Positions 6,856 to 16,016 of a stretch of DNA of 43,954 nt are shown piece after piece. The DNA comes from Myxococcales bacterium (GTDB lineage Bacteria; Myxococcota_A; Polyangia; Fen-1088), in the NCBI GenBank assembly GCA_003153015.1, contig PMBS01000258.1, positions 30,291 through 74,244 on the forward strand, given 5' to 3'. The first letter of the stretch is position 1. Each line of letters opens with the position of its first letter. Below the pieces are notes generated by a model, which was not told the DNA's origin, did not search any database, and saw nothing but the letters and a program-made list of their open reading frames with translations. The position numbers and the translations under genes were made by a program.

Positions 6856-9800
6856 GTCAACCATCCGCTGGCCGGTGCTGATCGTCGCATCCGTGGTGTC
6901 AGGAGTCTTGGCGTGGGCGGGCCAGTACCGTCTGCGTGTGGACACCGACATCACCTCCGCGGTTCCGACTGGCAACATCGCCTTTGCCAGCGCTCGCAAG
7001 GTTCTGGCCCGCCATCCTTCGCTGGACCGCCTGGTGGTGAATCTGTCGTTTCGCGACGGCCGAGCCCAACCCGACGCGCTCATTCTCGCGGGCGACATGG
7101 TGGTGTCGGAGCTTGAGCGGTCGGGGCTGTTTTCCGCGGTGGGCACAGCGGCGGCGGCCCGTGGGATCACCGCGCTCTATGCCGACGTGCCTGCGCAACT
7201 TCCGCTGCTGTTTTCGCGCGAGGATTTGCAGCGCGAGGTTGCCCCGCGCCTCGAACCTGCTGCCATCCAGGCCCGGCTTGCCGCCCTCGCGGCAGACGCG
7301 TCTGATCTTGCAGGGATTGGCTCGGCTGCGCGTGTGGCCGAGGATCCACTCGGCCTGGGCGAGATTGCCCTGGCTCGCCTAGGGGATCTGGTGCCCTCGC
7401 AGCAGGGTCGCATCGAACACGGACACATCCTGGACGCGGAAGGGAAGAACCTTCTGGTGGCTGCCACCCCGCGCGCGGCCACGCTCGATACGCGCACCTG
7501 CCATGCCATCGACCACGCGATACGCGCTTTGGCCCTGCGCTTTTCATTGGCCAAACCGGGCGAGGTTGGAGAGGGCGTAGTGCTTACTTCGGTGGGCGGG
7601 TACCGCGCCACCATCGACAACGAGGTTCTGGTCACCCGCGATGCCAATATCGCCATGCTCGCCTCCACCATCGGCATCGCCTTGCTCTTGCTCGCGTGTT
7701 TTCCACGTCCGTGGCTCGGCGTATTTGCATTGCTTCCCGCCTTTGCCGGCGGGTGCCTGGCTCTGTTCGTGTACAGCCTGATCGAGCACGACATCTCTGC
7801 GCTCGCCCTCGGGTTTGGCGGGGCTCTGATATCCATCACCGTGGATCAGGGGGCGGTGTACCTGCTGTTCGTTGACCGCAAGACCAAGACGGCGGGCCAC
7901 CGGGCCGCCCACGAGGTGTTCTCGATTGGCTCGCTCTCCACGATCATCAACATCGGGTCGTTCCTCTCGCTGCGCCTCACCGGGTTTCGCGTGCTGGGAC
8001 AGATCGGAATCTTCGCCGCGCTCGGCATCGGGTTTTCCTATCTCTTCGTGCATCTGGTCTTCCCGCACATCTTTCCCTCCGTGCCGCCGGCCTCGCGTTC
8101 AGCCTGGGTGCCGGTCGACAACTGGCTGCGCCGGATCACGGTAGGTCGTGGTTTCCGTGCCTTGACGGTCGCGGCCTCGCTCTTCGCGTTTGCCCTCCTG
8201 TTCGCGCGGCCCCGATTCGTCGTGGACCTTGCCGCCATGAACACGGTGCTGGCGGAAACTGCGCGCGACGAGGCACGCGTCCGGGCGGTCTGGGGCGACA
8301 TCTTCCACCGCGTGTATGTGCTGATTGACGGCAAGGACGACGCCGATTTTCGCCAGAAGTCCGATGCGTGGCTGTCACTCCTGCAAGCGCAGAAAGCGAC
8401 GGGGGTGGTCGCTCACGCCTTTTCGCCCTCTATGCTGAGTCCTGGGCCGAATGTGGCGGCCCAGCATGGGTTGGCGTGGACGCAGTTCTGGACCAGCGAG
8501 CGGGTGGCGGGGGTTGCGGCGGCCTTGCGCAACGGGGCCGCGCAGGCTGGGTTTGCCTCCGACGCCTTTGCCCCCTTCTTGGCTCGACTGACAGCCCCGG
8601 CGGTCGCAGCATCCTCACTTCCCGACGGGGTCTTGGCTCTCTACGGTGTGGGTCCGGGCCGCGACGGCCAAGGCGTGGTGTGGCTCGGCATCGTGGTGCC
8701 GGGCCCGAAGTACGCCCCGGTGGCCTTCGCCGAAGCGGCGCAGAAAGCAGGGCTCGAGGTTTTCGACGGTGACAATTTCTCCCAGACCCTGGCTGACCTC
8801 CTGGCGCGGACGTTCCGCTCCATGTTCGTGGTGGTGGTCTGCTTCGTGGCAGGGGCGGTGCTTCTCTTCTTCCTCGACCTGCGCGTGGCTGCCCTCGCGC
8901 TCGCGCCCATGACCTTTTCCTTCGTGCTGACCCTCGCGTCGCTGCATTTCATCGGACGTCCGATCGACATCGTGGGTCTGGTTCTCTCGGTGCTCATCTT
9001 CGGCATGGGCGTCGACTATTCGTTTTCGTTCGTTCGTGTCTATCAGCGTTGCCTCGATGAACACCATCCGTCGCACGGTCCGGTGCGAACCAGCATCTTT
9101 CTTTCCGCCAGCGCGACTCTGATCGGGATGGCCACCATGACCACCGCCCAGCACGCCGTGACCCGCAGCGCTGGCATCATGGCCACGTTTGCTATCGGTT
9201 ACTGCGCCCTGGGAGCGTATGTAATCTTGCCGCCGGTGCTTCGCCTCCTCTATCGGCCACGTCCGTTGCCGACGCGGGATCGTGCGCACCCGGAACGCTG
9301 GGTGATGCGACGCTTTCGCGGGCTCAGTGCTTATCCGCGACTGTTCGCGTGGTTCAAGATGCGACTCGACCCGATGTTTCCGCGTTTGGCTGACTTCCTT
9401 CCCGAAGACGGCACGGTCCTGGATATCGGGTGCGGTTTTGGCGTGGCGGCTGCCTGGATGCTGGCACGTTCCTCCGGACTGCGCGTGGTAGCGATCGAGC
9501 CCGACGAGGATCGGGCGGTTACCGCACGCTTCGTGCTCGGGGATCGCGGCGTCGTGCACGAGGGCGGCGCGCCTGAGGCTTTGCCTCACATCGAGGCATC
9601 CGTGGTGACTTGCCTCGACGTCATCCATCATCTCGACAACGCGGGGCTGGCTGCGACGCTGGTGCAGGTTCGCGGGTGCCTATCACCCGGAGGCAAGCTG
9701 GTTCTGCGCACTACCGTACCCGGGGCAGGACGGACGCCCTTCTACCGGTGGTACGAGACCCGGCGTCTTCACATGCTCGGCATCTCGCCCCACTTCCGCG

Positions 9801-9937
9801 ACCGCGAGTCGATTGTGCAGGCCCTGGCTGCGGCAGGCCTACGGGTTGTCCTGATTGAAGCGACCGCCCCCGGCCGCGAAGAAACCTGGTTCATTGCCGA
9901 GGCAGGCGACGGCAAAGCTGCTGCGAGGCCGGCGTGA
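6845..9937 (+). CDS. MMPL/RND-type lipid exporter fused to a SAM-dependent methyltransferase
   Basis: A 1030-residue inner-membrane protein. It has TM1 at about 8-27, a large periplasmic loop to about 260, a first TM bundle at about 268-412 and a further TM helix near 436-456. A second loop follows, then a second TM bundle at about 659-800. This is the two-fold MMPL/RND layout, which exports lipids or lipid-linked products. The C-terminal part (about 840-1020) is a class I methyltransferase with motif I VLDIGCGFG at 858-866, an acidic IEPDED ribose-binding strand and VVTCLDVIHHLDN. Aryl-polyene clusters normally encode exporter and methyltransferase separately. Here one continuous frame joins them without an intervening stop. 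The 11-nt overlap with the GT2 gene and the GTGA overlap with the next gene indicate coupling. Confidence 0.88.
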   Translation: MAGKSTIRWPVLIVASVVSGVLAWAGQYRLRVDTDITSAVPTGNIAFASARKVLARHPSLDRLVVNLSFRDGRAQPDALILAGDMVVSELERSGLFSAVGTAAAARGITALYADVPAQLPLLFSREDLQREVAPRLEPAAIQARLAALAADASDLAGIGSAARVAEDPLGLGEIALARLGDLVPSQQGRIEHGHILDAEGKNLLVAATPRAATLDTRTCHAIDHAIRALALRFSLAKPGEVGEGVVLTSVGGYRATIDNEVLVTRDANIAMLASTIGIALLLLACFPRPWLGVFALLPAFAGGCLALFVYSLIEHDISALALGFGGALISITVDQGAVYLLFVDRKTKTAGHRAAHEVFSIGSLSTIINIGSFLSLRLTGFRVLGQIGIFAALGIGFSYLFVHLVFPHIFPSVPPASRSAWVPVDNWLRRITVGRGFRALTVAASLFAFALLFARPRFVVDLAAMNTVLAETARDEARVRAVWGDIFHRVYVLIDGKDDADFRQKSDAWLSLLQAQKATGVVAHAFSPSMLSPGPNVAAQHGLAWTQFWTSERVAGVAAALRNGAAQAGFASDAFAPFLARLTAPAVAASSLPDGVLALYGVGPGRDGQGVVWLGIVVPGPKYAPVAFAEAAQKAGLEVFDGDNFSQTLADLLARTFRSMFVVVVCFVAGAVLLFFLDLRVAALALAPMTFSFVLTLASLHFIGRPIDIVGLVLSVLIFGMGVDYSFSFVRVYQRCLDEHHPSHGPVRTSIFLSASATLIGMATMTTAQHAVTRSAGIMATFAIGYCALGAYVILPPVLRLLYRPRPLPTRDRAHPERWVMRRFRGLSAYPRLFAWFKMRLDPMFPRLADFLPEDGTVLDIGCGFGVAAAWMLARSSGLRVVAIEPDEDRAVTARFVLGDRGVVHEGGAPEALPHIEASVVTCLDVIHHLDNAGLAATLVQVRGCLSPGGKLVLRTTVPGAGRTPFYRWYETRRLHMLGISPHFRDRESIVQALAAAGLRVVLIEATAPGREETWFIAEAGDGKAAARPA

Positions 9938-10809
9938 TCACACTTCTCTACCGGGCGATTGCCAAGCTGTCTCGTCGGTTCGGGCTGTGGATCCTCCGGC
10001 TCATCGGCGCGATCGTCGCTGCCGCTTACTATCTACTCTTTCCCCGACGCACGGGCCACAGCGTGCGCTTCTATCACGCGCTCTTCCCCGAGCGATCGAG
10101 GCTCTCTGCGTTCTGGTGCGCGTGGCGCCAGTACCAGGACTTCGCCCGTGTGTACAGCGAACGCCTGGAAATCGACCGCCGCACTGATGTGAGGTTCGAC
10201 CGGGAAGGCGAGGAATATCTTGGGCAAGCCCACGCCGACGGGCGTGGCGCGATCTTGCTCATGTCCCACTTCGGCCGCTGGGAGATCGGGGCACGGCTGC
10301 TCGCTCGTCGGCAAGCGGGGCTGACCCTGGTGATGGGTGGACAAGAGGCCGGTGGTGCACGCGCCGGTGTAGACCGTGACCTCCGCAGCGCGGGCGTTGG
10401 CGTGGTGACCATACCCGAGGGACGTGGGCAACCCCTCGACATCTTCCAGGCGGTCCAGGTCCTGCGCAAAGGCGGCATCGTCTCGCTCGCAGCGGATCGC
10501 GCTTGGGGGGATGCCCGGGTGTTGCGCTTGCCCTTCCTCGGCCACACGGTTGCGGTTGCGGCGGCGCCCTTCGCCCTCGCCCTGGTCAGCGGCGCTCCCT
10601 TGCTCGTCGTCTTCGCCTTGCGCATCGGCCCGCGCCACTACCGCTTCGTCAGCGATCCGCCCGTCACACTCGCCGCTTCCGACCGGAGCGACCGACAAGC
10701 GGTTCTCGTGAAGGCCGCGGCCGCCTATCTGCAGCGCCTGCAGGCCATGGTGAAGGCCTATCCCGAACAATGGCAGAACTTCGGGAGGTTCCTTGGCAAA
10801 GCTGAGTAG
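9934..10809 (+). CDS. LpxL/HtrB-like lysophospholipid acyltransferase
   Basis: A 291-residue acyltransferase with an N-terminal hydrophobic anchor (about 15-36). The HX4E catalytic motif SHFGRWE has His112 and Glu117, and LAADRAWGDARVLRLPFLG follows as in lipid A late acyltransferases. It should transfer an acyl chain, perhaps the aryl-polyene-like product, from ACP to a membrane lipid or glycolipid. The GTG start at 9934 overlaps the TGA of the exporter gene. It is the last gene of the coupled run, and 219 nt without a gene follow. The family is clear. The acyl donor is inferred from context. Confidence 0.87.
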   Translation: MITLLYRAIAKLSRRFGLWILRLIGAIVAAAYYLLFPRRTGHSVRFYHALFPERSRLSAFWCAWRQYQDFARVYSERLEIDRRTDVRFDREGEEYLGQAHADGRGAILLMSHFGRWEIGARLLARRQAGLTLVMGGQEAGGARAGVDRDLRSAGVGVVTIPEGRGQPLDIFQAVQVLRKGGIVSLAADRAWGDARVLRLPFLGHTVAVAAAPFALALVSGAPLLVVFALRIGPRHYRFVSDPPVTLAASDRSDRQAVLVKAAAAYLQRLQAMVKAYPEQWQNFGRFLGKAE

Positions 10810-11028
10810 TCTGGGCAGATTCCGCAATCGTCAGCTAGTTTTCTTCTCGGCAGACAGGCGACGCGAAGTCGCGCCAAATTGCCAAAAAGGGCGCAGTATG
10901 TCAGCGGCGACTGCCAGCGTATCAATCCGGTCATCCCGATATGATGATTCATCTAATCTGGGCGCTTGTCTCTGGGCGCTTGTCAAGCTGCCTTAAGCGA
11001 GCCAATCTTCGTGCCGATTAGGTGACCA

Positions 11029-13566
11029 GTGAAGTCTCGAACACCGGAGGGCGGCACGGGCTTCATGGATCGCTTTGAGCTTAAGAGCGAGGCAGGTACG
11101 GGCGGGATGGGTACCGTGTATCAAGCAATCGATCGTCAGACCGGGGCAGTGGTTGCGCTCAAAGTTCTTCACGTTCGGACCGCCACTGAAAGCGCACGTT
11201 TCGACCAGGAGGCACGCCTCCTGGCGGAGCTGTCACATCCGGGCATCGTTCGCTATTTCGATCGCGGGACGGCACCTCACGGATCGCCCTTCATCGCCAT
11301 GGAGTGGCTTGAAGGAGAAACCTTGGAAGAGCGCCTGTCGCGTGGCTCGTTGGGACCCGCGGCGGTCGCGCACCTGGCAAGTCCGGTGTTGGAGGCGCTG
11401 GCCGCTGCCCATCAGCGCGGAGTTGTCCACCGCGACATCAAGCCAAGCAACGTCTTTCTCGTTGGCTGGAAGCTCACCGACACGCGCATCCTTGATTTTG
11501 GCATCGCCCGCCGGGTGTTCGACCCAAAGCGATTCACCCGCAAGGGCTCGACGGTAGGGACGCCACTCTACGCTGCGCCCGAGCAGGCACGTGGCCGCCA
11601 CGACGTGGACGGCCGGGCCGATATCTTCTCCCTCGGTTGCGTTCTGTACGAGGCGCTCACCGGTGAGCCGCCTTTTACCGGCGACGACGCCACCGAGGTG
11701 ATGCAGAAGGTGTGCGCGGGGATGGTGGCACCACTGTCGTCGCGCCGACCCAACATTCCGCCTGAGCTGGAGCGCATCATCCACCGCATGCTGCAACCGG
11801 ATCCGGGCGCGCGCCCCCTGTCGGCGAGCGCCCTGGCGGGCGAATTCCGCGCTCTCGCGCAGCGCCTGGGCGACCTGGGAGAGGAAACCGCGTCGTCCAA
11901 GCCGCCATCCCCGCTGCTGCGGCCCAATAGCATCAGCGAATCGGAGGAGCGCACCCTCTGTGCGATGCTGATCTCACTGGCGCGGCGGCCGGTTGCGGAC
12001 GGCACGCGGCGGGCGGTGCGGGACCGGCGCCTCGGGCCACATGGGGCATTCCCCTGGCAAGCCGCGAGCAAGACGGCCGAAGTCAAGGATGACAGCCCGG
12101 AGCGGGTGGCCGCCTTGGAAAATGCCATACGCGCGCTGGGGGGCGAGATGGACCGCCTCATCGATCGCACGCTCTTGGCGACTGCGCCAGCCGTGGGGAC
12201 AGCACGCGAGCAAGCCATGCAGATTGCACGCGCTGCTCTATTGTTGCGGGAGATGGAGCCGGACGCCAAGATCGCCATCGGGTCGGGTCGGGCCGCGTTC
12301 ATGGCGCGGGTTCCGGTCGGTCGCTTGATGGACTCGTTGCCCGCGCTCATGCAAGGCCAGCAAGCAGGCACCATCCGCGTCGACCAGACCACGCGGCGCC
12401 TTCTGCCCGGTCGCTTCGTGGTGGGGGATGCGGATGGGGTGGCGCTGCTGTTCGCCGAAGCCGGCGGGGCCGGGCCAGAACGACCACACGGCGTAGGTGG
12501 ACAGGTAAGCCCGCTGCTGGGACGCGAGCGAGAGTTGGACTTGCTGATATCGCTGCGCAAGGAATGCGTACGCGAACGGGTGGCGCGCGCTGCGCTGGTG
12601 GTGGGCGGGTCGGGCACAGGGAAGACGCGTTTGGCGCGTGAGTTTCTTTCGCTGGCGGCGGAGCCACTTGAGAACATCATTCGCTGCACGGGAACCCTGG
12701 TTCGGCCCGGATCGGATTTCGCAATGCTGGCGCCCTTGCTGGCTGCGGCTGGCATCCAGACCCAGGGACGAGAGGCGGCCGAGGTCAAGCGAGAGTTCGT
12801 GCACTGGTTGCGGGGCAGGTGCACCGCCGGTGCTCCGATAGTGGTGTTGGAGGATCTGCAGTGGGCGGACGCAGCCAGCGTTCAGGTCATGGACGATGTG
12901 TTGGGCCATTTTTCGGATCAGCCGTTGCTGATCTTGGCCTTGGGTCGGCCGGAGGTGGAAGAGCGCTTTCCCGGCTTGTGGGGCGAACGCATGGTGGAGT
13001 ACCTCCGGCTGGCATCCCTGCCGCGCAAGGCCGGGCAAAGCCTGCTGCGCTCGCGGGTTCCCCCGCTGCCGGCCGAAGCCGAGAACTTCGTGCTCGACCG
13101 CTGGGAGGGCAATCCCATGTTCTTGGAGCAGATGGCCGACGCCCTGGCGGCGGGCCATTCGGGAGTCCCCGACGTCGTGCTAGCCGCGGTCGAAGCCCGT
13201 TTCGATTGCCTGTCGCCCGAGGCTCGGCGGGTCTTGCGCGCCGCGAGCCTGTACGGCGACAAGTTCTTCTCGACCGAGGCGTTGGTCGCGGTGTTGGGTG
13301 AGGCGAGCTGGCGCGAGATGGGCGAGTGGCTGGAGAACCTGGTCATGCGCGACCTGGTGCAAAGGCAGGCGGATGGCACCGAGGTGGCGTACCGGGTGCG
13401 CAACAAGCTGGTGCGCGAAGCGGCCTACCGGATGCTCACCTCGGCCGACCGCGTGCTCGGCCGGCGGCTGGCACGGGCCTGGTTGGAGGGCGCCGGGCGG
13501 ACCCTGCCCGAATACCTCAGTGCGCCGTCATCGCAGACCGACCGGCGGTCGGCTACGGGAAGCTGA
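11029..13566 (+). CDS. Ser/Thr protein kinase with cyclase-like module and AAA ATPase, apparently C-terminally shortened
   Basis: An 845-residue cytoplasmic signalling protein. It has a complete Hanks kinase domain (about 13-280) with glycine loop GTGGMGTVY, ALKVL lysine, HRDIKPSN catalytic loop, ILDFGIA and APEQ. A middle segment (about 300-490) reads like a degenerate adenylate-cyclase-homology domain (GGEMDRLIDRTLLAT, SGRAAFMARVPVG, IRVDQTT). An AAA/STAND-type ATPase follows, with Walker A GGSGTGKT (Lys531) and Walker B VVLEDLQWAD. Relatives I know from myxobacteria usually run on into several hundred residues of TPR repeats. This one stops soon after LARAWLEGAG with an unrelated tail, and a CCGG-rich repeat begins six bases later. 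Start GTG 11029 is used here, and ATG 11065 (MDRFELK) is an equally good start. The 219-nt spacer before it should hold its promoter. Confidence 0.85.
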   Translation: MKSRTPEGGTGFMDRFELKSEAGTGGMGTVYQAIDRQTGAVVALKVLHVRTATESARFDQEARLLAELSHPGIVRYFDRGTAPHGSPFIAMEWLEGETLEERLSRGSLGPAAVAHLASPVLEALAAAHQRGVVHRDIKPSNVFLVGWKLTDTRILDFGIARRVFDPKRFTRKGSTVGTPLYAAPEQARGRHDVDGRADIFSLGCVLYEALTGEPPFTGDDATEVMQKVCAGMVAPLSSRRPNIPPELERIIHRMLQPDPGARPLSASALAGEFRALAQRLGDLGEETASSKPPSPLLRPNSISESEERTLCAMLISLARRPVADGTRRAVRDRRLGPHGAFPWQAASKTAEVKDDSPERVAALENAIRALGGEMDRLIDRTLLATAPAVGTAREQAMQIARAALLLREMEPDAKIAIGSGRAAFMARVPVGRLMDSLPALMQGQQAGTIRVDQTTRRLLPGRFVVGDADGVALLFAEAGGAGPERPHGVGGQVSPLLGRERELDLLISLRKECVRERVARAALVVGGSGTGKTRLAREFLSLAAEPLENIIRCTGTLVRPGSDFAMLAPLLAAAGIQTQGREAAEVKREFVHWLRGRCTAGAPIVVLEDLQWADAASVQVMDDVLGHFSDQPLLILALGRPEVEERFPGLWGERMVEYLRLASLPRKAGQSLLRSRVPPLPAEAENFVLDRWEGNPMFLEQMADALAAGHSGVPDVVLAAVEARFDCLSPEARRVLRAASLYGDKFFSTEALVAVLGEASWREMGEWLENLVMRDLVQRQADGTEVAYRVRNKLVREAAYRMLTSADRVLGRRLARAWLEGAGRTLPEYLSAPSSQTDRRSATGS

Positions 13567-13571
13567 GGCCG

Positions 13572-13620
13572 CCAGGACCGGTGGCCGGATCCGGAACCGG
13601 CCCCGGTGGCCGGCCCGCCA
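13572..13620. repeat. CCGG-rich palindromic repeat, copy 1
   Basis: A cluster of interlocking palindromes (ACCGGTGGCCGGATCCGG and following) directly after the stop of the kinase gene. A related stretch with the core GCCGGATCCGG occurs at 39483-39563. Both copies could form extended hairpins. Confidence 0.5.
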
Positions 13621-13686
13621 CAGGGGCGACCAAGAATTCCTTCCTGTGCACCCCGTTAACTTTGTGGTGATATCTGAGTCATCCTC

Positions 13687-14373
13687 ATGCTCGCCCTCGC
13701 TCCCCTGCTCGCTTCTGTTCTGCTTGGCGAAGCGCCGCCTGTCGAGGCACCATCGGTCGAGGTGTGGGCTGGCCATCAGATTCTGCGCGGGATGCGCCAC
13801 GTGCCCCTGCATAGCGATGTGCTCGACGAGACCGAGAGCTACATCCTGGTGAAGGTGCAGCGCAAGGGCAGCCACATCGAGTTGCGCCAGCACTTCTGTC
13901 GAGTTGAGAGCAAGCCGGTCAAGGGCGTGACCGTCGTCCTTTCGTCCACCGGCGTGGCCCACATGCCCTCCACGACCATAGCAATCGACGTGGCAGCCGA
14001 CGGCGGGGTGAAGGTCGGGCCGTGGGACGTGGCCTGGGGACAAGAAGACATGGATGGCGACGGCAAACCTGGCGCAACCTTCACGGTGGGCGGAACCTTC
14101 TGCTCGGGCAACCTCTACGTTGCGAGCCAGTCGCACTACACGGTAGAGCGGGCGCAGCTCGACGAGCACGGCCTTTCGGGTGAGCTCAAGGTTGCGCAGA
14201 AACAGCAGATTCTCGGCGCGAGTGGTCTGTGTCTACGGGCCATGGCGGGTGACAGTACCGAGTCCCAAAAGGGAACTTTCGCGTATCGTCCGGTGCCAGC
14301 GGGTACCACCTGCCAATCGCTGGCGGGCAAGCCCTGGCCGGTCAAGGCGCAGAGGAAGGCAGACAAGCCGTAG
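13687..14373 (+). CDS. hypothetical secreted protein with a DxDxDG loop
   Basis: A 228-residue protein that I do not recognise. Residues 1-14 are hydrophobic (MLALAPLLASVLLG) and fit a short signal peptide, with a Pro/Glu-rich stretch after it, so it is probably periplasmic or exported. Residues about 121-129 read DMDGDGKPG, resembling a calcium-binding DxDxDG loop. Cysteines are few and spread out. Its TAG stop directly abuts the TAG stop of the convergent flippase gene, so there is no room for a terminator between the two. Codon usage matches neighbouring real genes. The function is unknown. Confidence 0.65.
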   Translation: MLALAPLLASVLLGEAPPVEAPSVEVWAGHQILRGMRHVPLHSDVLDETESYILVKVQRKGSHIELRQHFCRVESKPVKGVTVVLSSTGVAHMPSTTIAIDVAADGGVKVGPWDVAWGQEDMDGDGKPGATFTVGGTFCSGNLYVASQSHYTVERAQLDEHGLSGELKVAQKQQILGASGLCLRAMAGDSTESQKGTFAYRPVPAGTTCQSLAGKPWPVKAQRKADKP

Positions 14374-15753
14374 CTAGCCGCGCTCGCGTTCCACGTCGAT
14401 CACTGCAACCGGTCGCGGGCTTTCCGGCAGCGACTGCAAGAGCACGAGAGCGCCCAGGCCGGCCAAGTTGCTGATGACGACCGCGACCGGACCGATCATG
14501 TTGCCGGGTACTTTCAGCGCTAGGCAAGTGGGCGCGGTTATGGCCAGCGAGGCAACGAAGGCAATGTTGCCGGCCAAGATGGTTGAGGTCCGACGGGTCA
14601 GCGCTGCCAATCCTTCCCGGTGCGCGCGCAAGCCTGAGGTAAATGGATACGCGACCAGGAGCAGTGCAGCCACGTAGACCAGCGAGAGGTCGGCAGGGGG
14701 CAGTCGCTGCAACGAAACGTAGTACCAATGGGACAGTCCGGGGAGTGTGAAAAGCAGCGGGACGAACGACACGATCGCGCCCGCGCGCAGGGCGAAACGC
14801 AGGGTGAGATTGTCTTCGCGTGAGCGCGGGGGGAAGTAGAGCACCACGTTCTGCAGGCGCGTGGCTGCGTAGGCCATCGGGTTGGCCAGCCCGATGGCCA
14901 GATAGTAAGCGGGCAGCATGCGCTCCGGTTGGCTGGATCGAGCGATGACGGCACCCAGCAACATTCCGGACAGAGTCATCAGAAATCCACCCAGCGAGAG
15001 CGGCAGGTTGAACCAGACGATGGCCCGCCGCCTCGGCACGTCGTCGTCAGCTTCGGCGAATACCGAGGCGAACGGTCGGCTGTAGTACCACGCCACCGCC
15101 ACCTCGACCCCCACGGGGATGGCCTGGCAGACTACCGCCCAGCGTGGACCGACCAAGCCCGCCCAGACGAAAAGCGGCGCGAGTGCAAGCGTGAGCGCGA
15201 TGCGGGCGAAGGTGGCGGTACTGGCGCGCCCGGAAGCGCCGTTGTTGAAGAGAAGAACCTCGTAGGGGTTGCGAGCGAAGAACAAGAAGTTCAGCAGGAT
15301 GGTCAGGGGAAAGGCCTCGCGGGCAGGAATCTCTATGGAAGGCGGCAGGCCGAGAATGGCGCCAAACACGGCGTGGCCAACCGGGGGAATGCAGATCACG
15401 GCCTGTACCAGTGCTGCGCTGGCCGCCATCAGGTTGTTGACGGCGAAAAAGCGGGAAAATCCCAGGCGGGACCTGCCAAAAACCATGCCCGAGGTGACCA
15501 AGCCCGCCCCGACGGCTCCCACGAGAAACATTACGATGTTTGACTGAGCCACGCCCGCCAGGTTCAGGGTGCCGCCCGGGCCATGGGTAGCCACCATGGC
15601 GACCAGTGGGTAGGTCAAGCTTTGCGAGGCCGCCTGGAGCGCCAGCGGAATGAAGAAGGCGGTCAGTTGTCGGTATGAGGGTGCAGCAGCGTCGTTCATC
15701 GGGACGACGAAAGATACATCGTCGTCGGTACCCGTGTCGGCACTAACCAGCAT
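14374..15753 (-). CDS. MOP/MATE-like multi-pass membrane flippase or transporter
   Basis: A 459-residue integral membrane protein with about 11-12 hydrophobic helices in an even MATE/oligosaccharide-flippase-like pattern. The first helix begins near LTAFFIPLALQAASQSLTYPL, and further conserved-looking stretches are WFNLPLSLGGFLMTLSGMLL and AYYLAIGLANPMAYAATRLQNVV. It fits the MOP superfamily, possibly its ANKH-like or lipid-flippase branch, and would move a lipid-linked or small organic substrate across the inner membrane. I used ATG 15753. The alternative ATG 15699 (MNDAAAPSYRQ) lies closer to the first helix and neither has a clear ribosome site. It stands alone on its strand next to a CACAGAG repeat. 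The substrate is unknown. Confidence 0.65.
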   Translation of the reverse strand: MLVSADTGTDDDVSFVVPMNDAAAPSYRQLTAFFIPLALQAASQSLTYPLVAMVATHGPGGTLNLAGVAQSNIVMFLVGAVGAGLVTSGMVFGRSRLGFSRFFAVNNLMAASAALVQAVICIPPVGHAVFGAILGLPPSIEIPAREAFPLTILLNFLFFARNPYEVLLFNNGASGRASTATFARIALTLALAPLFVWAGLVGPRWAVVCQAIPVGVEVAVAWYYSRPFASVFAEADDDVPRRRAIVWFNLPLSLGGFLMTLSGMLLGAVIARSSQPERMLPAYYLAIGLANPMAYAATRLQNVVLYFPPRSREDNLTLRFALRAGAIVSFVPLLFTLPGLSHWYYVSLQRLPPADLSLVYVAALLLVAYPFTSGLRAHREGLAALTRRTSTILAGNIAFVASLAITAPTCLALKVPGNMIGPVAVVISNLAGLGALVLLQSLPESPRPVAVIDVERERG

Positions 15754-15782
15754 CGCGTGAACCGTGGATCGAAGTTAGCTGG

Positions 15783-15902
15783 TTCACCACAGAGGGCACA
15801 GAGGCCACAGAGCCGGACCGGAAAGAAGGAAGGGTGGACTGTTCTGTCCGAACCCCTTCTTCTCTTCCGACCTCTGTGTTCTCTGTGCTCTCTGTGGTGG
15901 AA
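15783..15902. repeat. CACAGAG long palindromic repeat, copy 1
   Basis: The left arm 15783-15812 carries three spaced CACAGAG units and starts TTCACCACAGAG. The right arm 15872-15902 is its near-perfect reverse complement and ends CTCTGTGGTGGAA. The core between them is itself partly self-complementary (GAAGGAAGGG against CCCCTTCTTC). The element fills the spacer between the flippase start and the DUF1295 gene. The right flank AGCTAGCCAAC (15904-15914) is shared with copy 3. Confidence 0.85.
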
Positions 15903-16016
15903 GAGCTAGCCAACAACGTATTGGATCGCGCCCGCGAGATCCTGGTCAGCGATTGTGCGCCGCGAACTCGCTGAGTGGGCCAAGCCCGCCGGTCAGCATG
16001 CCCGAATGCGCGCACC

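Noticed and set aside
14371-14376. Abutting stop codons of two convergent genes as a special signal
   Set aside because: TAG followed by CTA leaves no spacer, which is unusual but needs no special mechanism, and no terminator structure was found there.
15783-15902. CACAGAG element as an intact insertion sequence
   Set aside because: At about 120 bp it has no reading frame for a transposase, so only a non-autonomous repeat can be claimed.
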